The notes beneath the pieces were generated by a model. That model did not search any database. It saw only the letters and a list, made by a program, of their open reading frames with translations, and was not told the origin of the DNA. A program made the translations under genes and the position numbers. Below are positions 7,686-14,209 of a stretch of DNA of 19,849 nucleotides, piece after piece. This DNA is from Faecalibacterium sp. UBA1360. Its GTDB lineage: Bacteria > Bacillota > Clostridia > Oscillospirales > Ruminococcaceae. The stretch lies in assembly GCA_002306375.1 (NCBI GenBank), contig DBRU01000096.1, positions 5,671 through 25,519 on the forward strand, read 5' to 3'. Position 1 is the first letter of the stretch, and each line of letters starts with the position of its first letter.

Positions 7686-8797
7686 AACGGTCCTTCCTCT
7701 CTTTCGTAAATGCAGTGCACGCCCCGGTGGTGCATCATGCCGCCCAGGCATTCCCGGTTGCAGCGCACACAGCGGTGCAATGTGTCGGTCCGGCCGGAAA
7801 AAACCTTGTCGGGCCAGTCGGGGTCGGCGATCAGCTGGCGGCTCATGGCGGCGCAGTCCATGCGCCCGGCCGCCAGCCAGGCTTCGATCTGATCGGGGTC
7901 GGTCAGCCCGCCCACCCCGCACAGGGGGCGGCGGGTCAGGGGGCGGACTTTGTCGCAGAAGGGCAAAAAGCAGCCCTCGGCGCCAAAATCCGGGTGGCTG
8001 GCCGGCGGGATGGTGTCGCTCAGCGACCCGTGGTCGGCCAGCGTCACATGGAAGCTGGTCGCCCCCGCCTGTTCCAGCAGGGGCACAAAGACCGGCAGTT
8101 CGCTTACCGGCACGCCGGCGTTGCCGTAGTGGGGGTCCTCCTGCCGCACGGCCAGCTTGTAGTCGATGGGCATGTCCGGGACCCGGGCGCGCACGGCGGC
8201 CACGGCCTCCACGGCGAAGCGGGCGCGGTTTTCGGCGCTGCCGCCGTACCCGTCGGCGCGGCGGTTGAACAAAGCCGAGCTGAAACTGCCGCACATGCGG
8301 TCCCCGTGGACCTGCACCATGTCAAAGCCCACCTCCCGGGCCCGGACGGCGGCCTCGCCGAACTCTTGTATGATGCCCTCGATGCGCCTGACAGGCATAT
8401 TGGTGATGTAGGGGCCCACGGCCTCGTTCAGGCGCTTGCGCAGCCCGTCGGCGTCGATCTTGTGGGCCAGCAGGGCGGGCAGGGCGGTGAACAGGGCGGC
8501 GGCGTTGCTGTCCGACTGGTGCAGCTGGGCGCACAGCAGGCAGCCGTGGGCGTGGACCCGCCGCGCCAGCTTCGCGTACAGCGCCCGGCCCTTGCCCGTG
8601 TACAGCGACGGGCCGAACCCGCTTTTGCCCACGGGCACATCCCCCACGATGATCATGGCGCAGCCGCCGGCGGCGATGCGCTCCAGTCTGGCCACCCACT
8701 GGTCGGCGGGCAGGCCCAGGGTGGTGGGGGCGAAGAGGATGCGGTTTTTGAGTTTCAGTCCCCCGTAGTCGATGGGGGAACGCAGGGTGTCGTACAT
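7682..8797 (-). CDS. bilR: Bilirubin reductase BilR-like, Old Yellow Enzyme family
   Basis: A 371-aa FMN TIM-barrel oxidoreductase of the NADH:flavin oxidoreductase/OYE class. BilR reduces bilirubin towards urobilinogen in gut Firmicutes. FAPTT, CAQLHQSDSN and FNRRADGYGGSAENRARF are OYE landmarks. Where enoate reductases usually read HGAHGYL this protein reads HGDRMCG, placing HGDR at residues 164-167; I recall Asp166 and Arg167 as the diagnostic BilR residues. Near the C-terminus Cys343, Cys346, Cys350 and Cys362 (C-x2-C-x3-C-x11-C) form the 4Fe-4S motif of 2,4-dienoyl-CoA-reductase relatives. The chain ends nine residues later, without their C-terminal FAD/NAD(P) domain. A MarR gene upstream and a flavodoxin downstream complete the bil gene order. 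A different ene-reductase remains possible. Confidence 0.8.
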   Translation of the reverse strand: MYDTLRSPIDYGGLKLKNRILFAPTTLGLPADQWVARLERIAAGGCAMIIVGDVPVGKSGFGPSLYTGKGRALYAKLARRVHAHGCLLCAQLHQSDSNAAALFTALPALLAHKIDADGLRKRLNEAVGPYITNMPVRRIEGIIQEFGEAAVRAREVGFDMVQVHGDRMCGSFSSALFNRRADGYGGSAENRARFAVEAVAAVRARVPDMPIDYKLAVRQEDPHYGNAGVPVSELPVFVPLLEQAGATSFHVTLADHGSLSDTIPPASHPDFGAEGCFLPFCDKVRPLTRRPLCGVGGLTDPDQIEAWLAAGRMDCAAMSRQLIADPDWPDKVFSGRTDTLHRCVRCNRECLGGMMHHRGVHCIYEREEGPL

Positions 8798-9210
8798 GAT
8801 CCGTCGCTTTCCTTCTGTGTGGTGATCTTGCGCAGCAGTCCCAGCAGCTGGGCCTGTTCGCTCTCGTCCAGGGCCTGCAAGGCCAGGCGGTCCCAGTCGA
8901 AAAAGAGCTGGTGGGCCAGGTCGAAGGCCTCGCGCCCCTTTTCGCACAGGTCCAGGCAGTAGGCCCGGCCCTGCTTTTCCCGCCGGACAAAGCCGTCCTC
9001 GGCCAGCTTGAGCAGGGTGCGCTGGCTGTGCCCCCAGTCCAGTCCCAGGTCGGCGGTCAGGCGGCTCTGGGTGCAGCCCGGGTGCCGCCCGATGTACAGC
9101 AAAACGAACAGCGACCCGAAATGCACCCCCAGCGCCTGCATGCGCCGGGTGGAGTAGGCCGTGAACCGCCGGTGCAGCACCGATGTGTAAAAGGCCAGGG
9201 TGTCGGTCAT
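8755..9210 (-). CDS. bilQ: MarR-family regulator, probable BilQ
   Basis: A 151-aa winged-helix regulator with the usual MarR layout: an N-terminal dimerisation helix, a wHTH at about residues 40-105 (TQSRLTADLGLDWGHSQRTL, then a wing with KQGRAYCLDLCEKGR) and a C-terminal helix. AAAGGAGG lies seven bases before the ATG at 9210, which favours that start over an in-frame ATG at 9228 that falls inside an operator. Its 3' end overlaps the start of bilR by 43 bases, so the genes are translationally coupled. Two near-identical palindromes overlap its promoter, so it most likely represses its own operon until a ligand, perhaps a bile pigment, releases it (inference). Confidence 0.8.
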   Translation of the reverse strand: MTDTLAFYTSVLHRRFTAYSTRRMQALGVHFGSLFVLLYIGRHPGCTQSRLTADLGLDWGHSQRTLLKLAEDGFVRREKQGRAYCLDLCEKGREAFDLAHQLFFDWDRLALQALDESEQAQLLGLLRKITTQKESDGSCTTPCVPPSTTGD

Positions 9211-9227
9211 GGGCGTGCCTCCTTTCA

Positions 9228-9242
9228 CTTGACTGGGTCAAG
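9228..9242. promoter_or_regulatory. Proximal MarR operator (palindrome)
   Basis: CTTGAC-TGG-GTCAAG is a perfect inverted repeat, extended by one more pair (A at 9227, T at 9243). It spans the predicted transcription start of the bil operon, abuts its -10 box and lies just before the ribosome site of bilQ. A bound dimer here would block promoter clearance. Confidence 0.75.
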
Positions 9243-9269
9243 TATAGGCTGTTAGCTTGACAAAGTCAA
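9241..9269 (-). promoter_or_regulatory. Promoter of the bilQRS operon
   Basis: On the minus strand TTGACT (9264-9269) is followed by a 17-bp spacer and TATACT (9241-9246). The -35 box lies inside the distal palindrome and the -10 box overlaps the edge of the proximal one, a clear steric-repression layout. The predicted start falls near 9234. Confidence 0.8.
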
Positions 9270-9270
9270 G
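9256..9270. promoter_or_regulatory. Distal MarR operator (palindrome)
   Basis: CTTGAC-AAA-GTCAAG has the same half-sites as the proximal site with a different 3-base core. The centres are 28 bp apart. It covers the -35 box of the bil promoter. Confidence 0.75.
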
Positions 9271-9318
9271 TAAAGGCTCGAATGTTTTCAAACTGTTCAC
9301 AATCCCGGCGGCGCACCC

Positions 9319-9347
9319 TTGCGCCGGGGCGGCAAATGGGGTATGAT
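9319..9347 (+). promoter_or_regulatory. Promoter for the first sugar amidotransferase gene
   Basis: TTGCGC (9319-9324), a 17-bp spacer and TATGAT (9342-9347) give a start near 9354, about 50 bases before the ATG at 9407. The -35 box is the same as that of pgk. A 7-bp inverted repeat (CGGCGCA-CCCT-TGCGCCG, 9309-9326) overlaps the -35 box. It resembles neither MarR site, so this promoter may have its own control. Confidence 0.65.
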
Positions 9348-9406
9348 AAAGGCAAGAACGCCGGCCCGCCATCCTGGCGCGGCCCGCGACACAAAAGGAG
9401 AACGCC

Positions 9407-10528
9407 ATGCGCTACTGTAAAAAATGCACCATGCCGGACACCCGCCCCGGCATCACCTTTGACGCCGAAGGCGTGTGCAGCGCCTGCCGCCATTACGAGC
9501 ACCGCAAAAACGTGGACTGGGACGCCCGCTTCAAGGAATTTGAGGCCCTGTGCGACAAATACCGCGGCATGAACGGCCCCGGCGGCTACGACTGCGCGGT
9601 GGCGGTCTCGGGCGGCAAGGACAGCCACTTCCAGGTGTGGATGCTCAAGGAAGTCATGCACATGAACCCCATCCTCTTCAGTGTGGAGGACAACTTCCCC
9701 ATGACGGCCGCCGGCGTGCACAACCTCAAAAACATCAGCGAGGAATTCGGCTGCACGATCATCAGCTGCAAGCCCAACATCAAGGTGCAAAAGACGCTGA
9801 TGCGCAAATTCTTTGAAAAGTACGGCAAGCCCACCTGGTACGTGGACCGCCTGATCTACACCTTCCCGCTGCACATGGCGGCCAAGTTCAACACCCCCAT
9901 GCTCTGCTACGGCGAGAATGTCAGCTTCGAGTACGGCGGCAACGCCGACAAGGAGACCTACTCCGCCATGGACCAGATCGAGAACGGCGTGGCCGTGGGC
10001 ATGCCCATGGAGGAGCTGCTGGGCGACGGCGTCACCGAGAAGGACCTGAGCCTGACGCTGGCCCCCGACGCCGAGGAACTGAAAAAGCTCGACCCCTTCT
10101 ACCTGAGCTACTTCGTGCCCTGGAACAGCTACAAGAACTACCAGATCGCCAAGGCCCACGGCTTCCATGACCTGACCCATGAATGGGACCGCACCCATCA
10201 TGCCGAGAACTTCGACCAGATCGATTCCCGGGCCTACCTTGTGCACTCCTGGCTCAAGTACCCCAAGTTCGGCCATGCCGCCGCCACCGACTACACGGCC
10301 CGGTATATCCGCTACGGCATGCTGACCCGGGACGAGGCCATCCGGATCATCAAGGAGCGGGACGGCAAGCTGGACCCCTTGTGCGTGCGGGACTTCTGCG
10401 CCTTCTGCGGCTACACCGAAAGCGAGTTCTGGGCCATCATGGACAAGTTCTACAACCGCGACCTGTTCTACAAGAACGAGTACGGCGAGTGGATGCTCAA
10501 GCATCCCATCTGGGAAGAAAACGCATGA
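9407..10528 (+). CDS. N-acetyl sugar amidotransferase, WbpG/PseA/LegG type (first copy)
   Basis: A 373-aa PP-loop ATP pyrophosphatase. The N-terminus has two CxxC pairs (Cys4/Cys7 and Cys24/Cys27), a probable zinc knuckle, followed by the PP-loop SGGKDS (68-73). The rest carries family blocks such as CYGENVSFEYGG and FDQIDSRAYLVHSWLKYPKFG. Relatives use ammonia from HisH/HisF-like partners to turn an acetamido group of a nucleotide sugar into an acetamidino group for surface glycans. AAAGGAG lies six bases before the start. No HisF/HisH gene is adjacent to this copy. Its stop overlaps the start of a 73-aa protein (ATGA). The exact sugar cannot be named. Confidence 0.88.
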   Translation: MRYCKKCTMPDTRPGITFDAEGVCSACRHYEHRKNVDWDARFKEFEALCDKYRGMNGPGGYDCAVAVSGGKDSHFQVWMLKEVMHMNPILFSVEDNFPMTAAGVHNLKNISEEFGCTIISCKPNIKVQKTLMRKFFEKYGKPTWYVDRLIYTFPLHMAAKFNTPMLCYGENVSFEYGGNADKETYSAMDQIENGVAVGMPMEELLGDGVTEKDLSLTLAPDAEELKKLDPFYLSYFVPWNSYKNYQIAKAHGFHDLTHEWDRTHHAENFDQIDSRAYLVHSWLKYPKFGHAAATDYTARYIRYGMLTRDEAIRIIKERDGKLDPLCVRDFCAFCGYTESEFWAIMDKFYNRDLFYKNEYGEWMLKHPIWEENA

Positions 10529-10746
10529 GCGCCCCCATGACCCCCGACCAGCGTCTGGCTGCCTACGAGCGCATGCACGCCGCCATTTTGGCCGACTATG
10601 ACCGCACGAGCCAAAAGATGGCCGACCTCAAGGCCCAGGGCAAAGAGAAATCCGCCACCTACCGGCAGCTGTTTGCCTCCCGCCTGACGCTGACGGCCCT
10701 GCTGACCTACTACCAGACCTACGGTCTGGAACCGCCCGCCCCCTGA
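10525..10746 (+). CDS. Small conserved-looking protein of unknown function (73 aa)
   Basis: Begins MSAPMTPDQRLAAYERM and ends TYYQTYGLEPPAP. It is mostly helical and charged in the first half, has no signal peptide or membrane segment, and shows no motif I recognise. The start overlaps the stop of the amidotransferase gene (ATGA), and a strong terminator follows 34 bases after its stop, so it is the second and last gene of a two-gene operon. The tight coupling suggests a partner or modulator of the amidotransferase (inference). Confidence 0.7.
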   Translation: MSAPMTPDQRLAAYERMHAAILADYDRTSQKMADLKAQGKEKSATYRQLFASRLTLTALLTYYQTYGLEPPAP

Positions 10747-10780
10747 ACCGGGACGAAGGGCGGACAAAGCGAACGCTGTG

Positions 10781-10827
10781 CAACGCAAAACGGCCCGAGC
10801 AATCGCACGGGCCGTTTTGCGTTGGGG
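10781..10827 (+). terminator. Intrinsic terminator after the 73-aa protein
   Basis: A perfect 17-bp inverted repeat (10781-10797 with 10808-10824) around a 10-base loop. The GC core (CGGCCCG/CGGGCCG) is flanked by AAAA on the left and TTTT on the right, the form of a terminator that works in both directions. Confidence 0.88.
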
Positions 10828-10873
10828 GCGAAAGGGTTGCTCTGTTCGAAAGCGAAGAAAAGGGTGAGAACGT

Positions 10874-12436
10874 ATGCCCAAAGAGACACGGCGGGGTCGT
10901 GAACACCCCGCCAATTTGTGTGCCGACGCCCTGGCGCTGGTTCTGGCGGCCGGCCTGCCGCTGTTCATGCCCAACGGGTATGTGGGGTTGATCGGACAAA
11001 AATTTCGCTTGCTTCTGGCATGTACGCTGGTTGCGCTGGCCGGGGTATTGGCAGGGCTGGCGCTGTGGCGCCGGCGCTCCCCGGCCCTGCGCCGCCCCGC
11101 GCCATCCTGGCTTTGGCCCGTCGGCATGTGCGCCGCCTACACGGCGGCCTGGCTCCTGGCCGAGGACCGGCGCACCGCCTTCTGGGGACTGAGCGGACGC
11201 AACAACGGCCTGCTGCTTTGGCTGGCGTGCACGCTGGTCTTTTGCCTTACGGCCGCGTTGGTCACCCCCTGCGGCGCCGCGCTGACCCGGGCGGCCCTTG
11301 TGGCTGCCGGCGCGGTCACGACGCTGATCAGCTGGCTGAATTACTGGATGCTGGACCCGTTGGATGCCTACTATACCTTTTTGCCGGAACGCGGCGAACT
11401 GTTTTTGGGCACCATGGGCAACATCAACTTTTTTGGGGCCTTGCTGTGTCTGTGCGCGCCGTTGGCCGTGGCGCCCTATCTGTGGCAGGGGAGCGGCCGC
11501 CGGCACTGGCGATACTGGGGGTCGCTGTTTTTGTGCGGCGGGCTGATCCCTGCGGGCAGCGACGGCGCCTGGCTGGGGTTTGCGGCGACGCTGGCGGTGC
11601 TGTGCTGCACGTCCCGTGCCACCACCCGGACCCTGGGCCGCGTGATGTCGTTGCTGGCGGGGTTGCTGGCCTGCGGCGTGGTCACGGGGCTGCTGGGCCT
11701 TGTGTGGGAAGCCCGCAGCCCGCTGCGAACGACCTCCGCCGCGCTGGCAAGCCCCTGGGCGCTGCTGCCTTGCGCTGTGTGCGCGCTGGCGGCCTGGCGG
11801 TTGCTGCGCATGCGGGAACGCGGCGCCGCGGTGGCGGCCCGCGTGGTGGTGGGCGCGCTGGTGCTGGCGGCTTTGGCGGCAATATTGGCGGCCAATCTGT
11901 TGCCGGTTTGTCCGGGGGCGCTTTCCGCCCTGCATTTTGACGAGCGCTGGGCCGCCAACCGTGGTTACGCCTGGCAGCGGTTGTGGATCGTGTACACCCA
12001 GGATACCTCCTGGTGGCAGAAACTGATCGGATTGGGCGGCGACGCGGTGTCGGCGCGGCTGAACCCGGATGTGGAATCCGTTCGGTATATGACCCTTCTC
12101 AACGGCGAACCCTTCGACTCTGCCCACAACGAATTCTTGCAGCACCTGGTCTGCGGGGGGCTGGTGGGGCTTGTGTGCTGGTGCGGGTTCCTGGTCTCGT
12201 CTGTGCGCAGGGGATGGCGGCGGCAGCCGGAGCTGTCGGCGGCCATCGTCGGGTATGGCGTGCAGTCGTTTTTCAGCATCAGCATGCCCGGGGCGCTGCC
12301 GCTGGTGTTTGTGCTGGCGGGGCTGACTTTTGCCGGGCGGGAAACCGGGATGCGCGGCGCGCCGGCGTCCCTGGTCGCCGGTGCGGGGCTGTGGCTTGCG
12401 GCGTTGCTGCTCCTGCCTTTTTTGCCCTGCGGATGA
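10874..12436 (+). CDS. O-antigen ligase / Wzy polymerase-like membrane protein
   Basis: A 520-aa protein with about eleven or twelve hydrophobic helices. The GTMGNINFFGALLCL block lies before a middle helix. A large outward loop before the last helices holds RGYAWQRLWIVYTQ and then DSAHNEFLQHLVCGG (His418). This matches the Wzy_C/O-antigen-ligase family, in which an arginine and a histidine in that loop are essential for moving lipid-linked glycan to an acceptor. In a Gram-positive cell the role would be polymerising or attaching a surface polysaccharide or teichoic acid. A weak AGGGTGAG site precedes the ATG. It stands between two sugar amidotransferase modules, consistent with a surface-glycan locus. 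Confidence 0.78.
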   Translation: MPKETRRGREHPANLCADALALVLAAGLPLFMPNGYVGLIGQKFRLLLACTLVALAGVLAGLALWRRRSPALRRPAPSWLWPVGMCAAYTAAWLLAEDRRTAFWGLSGRNNGLLLWLACTLVFCLTAALVTPCGAALTRAALVAAGAVTTLISWLNYWMLDPLDAYYTFLPERGELFLGTMGNINFFGALLCLCAPLAVAPYLWQGSGRRHWRYWGSLFLCGGLIPAGSDGAWLGFAATLAVLCCTSRATTRTLGRVMSLLAGLLACGVVTGLLGLVWEARSPLRTTSAALASPWALLPCAVCALAAWRLLRMRERGAAVAARVVVGALVLAALAAILAANLLPVCPGALSALHFDERWAANRGYAWQRLWIVYTQDTSWWQKLIGLGGDAVSARLNPDVESVRYMTLLNGEPFDSAHNEFLQHLVCGGLVGLVCWCGFLVSSVRRGWRRQPELSAAIVGYGVQSFFSISMPGALPLVFVLAGLTFAGRETGMRGAPASLVAGAGLWLAALLLLPFLPCG

Positions 12437-12481
12437 ACACGGAGAAACGAAATGTCAAAAAAGACTTTTCAAAATTGTGAA

Positions 12482-12593
12482 TAAAATGTGGAAAATGGGA
12501 ATTGACACAAGGAATTCATGGGAGTATCCTATAACAGGAACGATTGATAACACGGTCGACCTTGCGGTGGCCGTGCTGGTTAAAATGTGGAAA
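12482..12593 (+). repeat. 13-bp direct repeat flanking the leader of the surface-protein gene
   Basis: TAAAATGTGGAAA occurs at 12482-12494 and again at 12581-12593, 99 bp apart. The first copy is just upstream of the promoter -35 box; the second contains the purine-rich ribosome site of the next gene. It may be chance in an AT-richer gap, or a protein-binding site. Confidence 0.5.
12502..12530 (+). promoter_or_regulatory. Promoter for the surface protein-sortase genes
   Basis: A perfect TTGACA (12502-12507) is followed at 17 bp by TATCCT (12525-12530). The better-looking TATAAC three bases downstream would need a 22-bp spacer. The leader is about 70 bases. The gap is clearly less GC-rich than the genes around it. 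Confidence 0.6.
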
Positions 12594-12605
12594 GGATGAA
12601 TCCAA

Positions 12606-13493
12606 ATGCAGTTGAAAAAAGTGCTTTCCTTTGCTGTGGCAGCGGCCATGGCAGCGGCGTTCTGCGCTCCGGCTATGGCAGCCACCCCCGGCGAAGCGGC
12701 GGTTGATACGGCGCAGACGGTTCTGGACCTGACGCAGAACAATTGGGCGACCAACGCGACCCCCGCCAAGAAGGCGATGTCGAGCCTGACCGATGCTGTT
12801 ACCCAGAACAGTGATATCACCGTCTCGCAGGAAATGAACGACGCCGGCGTGTCCTTCTTTGACATTGCGGAAAATGTCAAGGATACCGACACTTTCAAAA
12901 AGGTGGAGGTTCCGGCTGCCGACAACGGCCTTCAGGTGCTGTACCGTGCCGACGCCAACAGCGGCGATCTGACGATTAAGAATGTGAGCCTCGAAGAGGA
13001 CGGCTCCATCCTTTTTGAAGCCGAGCAGGGCGGTGCCGATTCCGAGTACGGCTACGCCGTGACGATCATGCTGCCCTCCGAAAGCACCAGCTATTTCTAT
13101 TCGGTGACCATGGTGGACGGCAATCAGCTGGTCAACATTACCGCCCCGGTCACCCAGTACGCGGACGCCGATATGAATGTTCATAAGATGGTCACTTTCT
13201 GGGTGCCCCACTTCACCACCTATGAACTGACCCCGGTCAATATCACGGCTCCCACTCCGACGCCCGGCGGGAATAACAACGAGCAGGACAACGCGGCCAG
13301 CAGCGAATCCACCGAAAGCAGCCAGTCTGCCGAGAGCAGCGAATCCACTGCCGCGCCCGCCACTGTTGCCGAGAACCCCATCAAAAAGACCGGCACGGAC
13401 ATGAATTTGTCGCTGGTTGTCGTCGTTGCCCTGACCGCCGCTGCGGCCTGCGGCGCCGGCGTGGCTCTGAAAATGAGCCGCAAGGGTGAATAA
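12606..13493 (+). CDS. Secreted surface protein with atypical sortase signal
   Basis: A 295-aa protein with a signal peptide (MQLKKVLSFAVAAAMAAAF, cleavage probably after AMA near residue 25), an extracellular domain of about 195 residues that I do not recognise, and a Pro/Asn/Ser/Glu-rich linker (about 220-250, with ESTESSQSAESSEST). The C-terminus has ENPIKKTGTD (256-265), a hydrophobic helix (about 268-287) and the tail KMSRKGE. This is the classic order of a cell-wall sorting signal, but the motif is PIKKTG rather than LPxTG. A sortase gene begins 35 bases downstream, so the pair is probably matched. The ribosome site is weak (AAAGGA, 11 bases from the ATG). A fairly even amphipathic domain suggests a simple adhesin or scaffold (inference). 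Confidence 0.82.
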   Translation: MQLKKVLSFAVAAAMAAAFCAPAMAATPGEAAVDTAQTVLDLTQNNWATNATPAKKAMSSLTDAVTQNSDITVSQEMNDAGVSFFDIAENVKDTDTFKKVEVPAADNGLQVLYRADANSGDLTIKNVSLEEDGSILFEAEQGGADSEYGYAVTIMLPSESTSYFYSVTMVDGNQLVNITAPVTQYADADMNVHKMVTFWVPHFTTYELTPVNITAPTPTPGGNNNEQDNAASSESTESSQSAESSESTAAPATVAENPIKKTGTDMNLSLVVVVALTAAAACGAGVALKMSRKGE

Positions 13494-13528
13494 CCGGCCC
13501 AAACCCGATATGTGAGGAAAATTGCCAG

Positions 13529-14209
13529 ATGAGGAAACAAAATTTCCGTATGGCGGGGTCCGAACAGAAACACGGCAAGGGGAAGAACCTGCTTCTTCCC
13601 CTTGCTTTTTCTGTTGTGGCGCTGGCCGTTCTGCTGCTGGTCATGGGGCCGGTGGCCGCTCAGATGCGGCCGGCGGCGGCCGGTTCCGGCTTGCCGGAGC
13701 AAGCGTCGATCCCGCTGCTTGTCACGCCGGCTCCGACCGAGGAAGAGGCGCCCGCCCAGACGGTGGAGCTGGAACAGTATCCCCAGGCAGGGGACTACCT
13801 GGGGCACTTGACGGTCAGCGGTACCACCGTGGATTGCGATGTGTACTATGGAGACAGCGAGACCGAGTTCGGCAAGGGCGCAGGCACGTATAAGGGTGCC
13901 AAGATCCCCGGTGAGGGCGGCACCATCCTGATGGGGGCGCACACCAATACCTATTTCCGGGATTTTGAAAGCGCGCAGATCGGCAGTGACGTGACCTTTG
14001 TCACCGATTACGGCGAATATCACTACGTCATCACGGACATGCGGGTGGCCACGGATACAGATACCACGGCCTACGACCTTGAAGCCACACAGGAGAATCT
14101 GATCATGTATACCTGCTATCCCTTCGGTACCATGAACTATACCGATCAGCGGTACTTCATTTACTGCGATCTTGTCAGCGGCCCGTCCATCGTGCCGCCC
14201 GCGTCGTGA
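13529..14209 (+). CDS. Sortase, class D-like
   Basis: A 226-aa membrane-anchored transpeptidase: cytoplasmic N-terminus, one helix (about 20-44), a Pro/Glu-rich stalk and the sortase barrel. The catalytic triad is visible: His138 in GAHTNT, Cys196 in TCYPFG and Arg208 in QRYFIY. The TCYPFG context is that of class A/D rather than class B. It cuts the sorting motif of surface proteins and joins them to the cell wall or to pilin-like lysines. It follows the PIKKTG protein directly and has GAGGA ten bases before the ATG. Its stop overlaps the next start (GTGA). Confidence 0.9.
   Translation: MRKQNFRMAGSEQKHGKGKNLLLPLAFSVVALAVLLLVMGPVAAQMRPAAAGSGLPEQASIPLLVTPAPTEEEAPAQTVELEQYPQAGDYLGHLTVSGTTVDCDVYYGDSETEFGKGAGTYKGAKIPGEGGTILMGAHTNTYFRDFESAQIGSDVTFVTDYGEYHYVITDMRVATDTDTTAYDLEATQENLIMYTCYPFGTMNYTDQRYFIYCDLVSGPSIVPPAS

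Noticed and set aside
5574..7709. 711-codon open frame on the plus strand opposite the glycosyltransferase and flavodoxin genes
   Set aside because: It runs through two terminators, a promoter and two real genes on the other strand, and its product is Gln/His/Gly-rich without domains.
7682..8797. 2,4-dienoyl-CoA reductase
   Set aside because: The FAD/NAD(P)-binding C-terminal domain is missing, and the HGDR motif together with the MarR and flavodoxin neighbours fits BilR better.
9208..9228. Earlier in-frame ATG at 9228 for the MarR gene
   Set aside because: It would place the start inside the proximal palindrome, upstream of the strong AAAGGAGG site that serves the ATG at 9210.
12437..12605. 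Small gene in the AT-richer gap before the surface protein
   Set aside because: Short frames here lack ribosome sites and run across the promoter into the next gene's leader.
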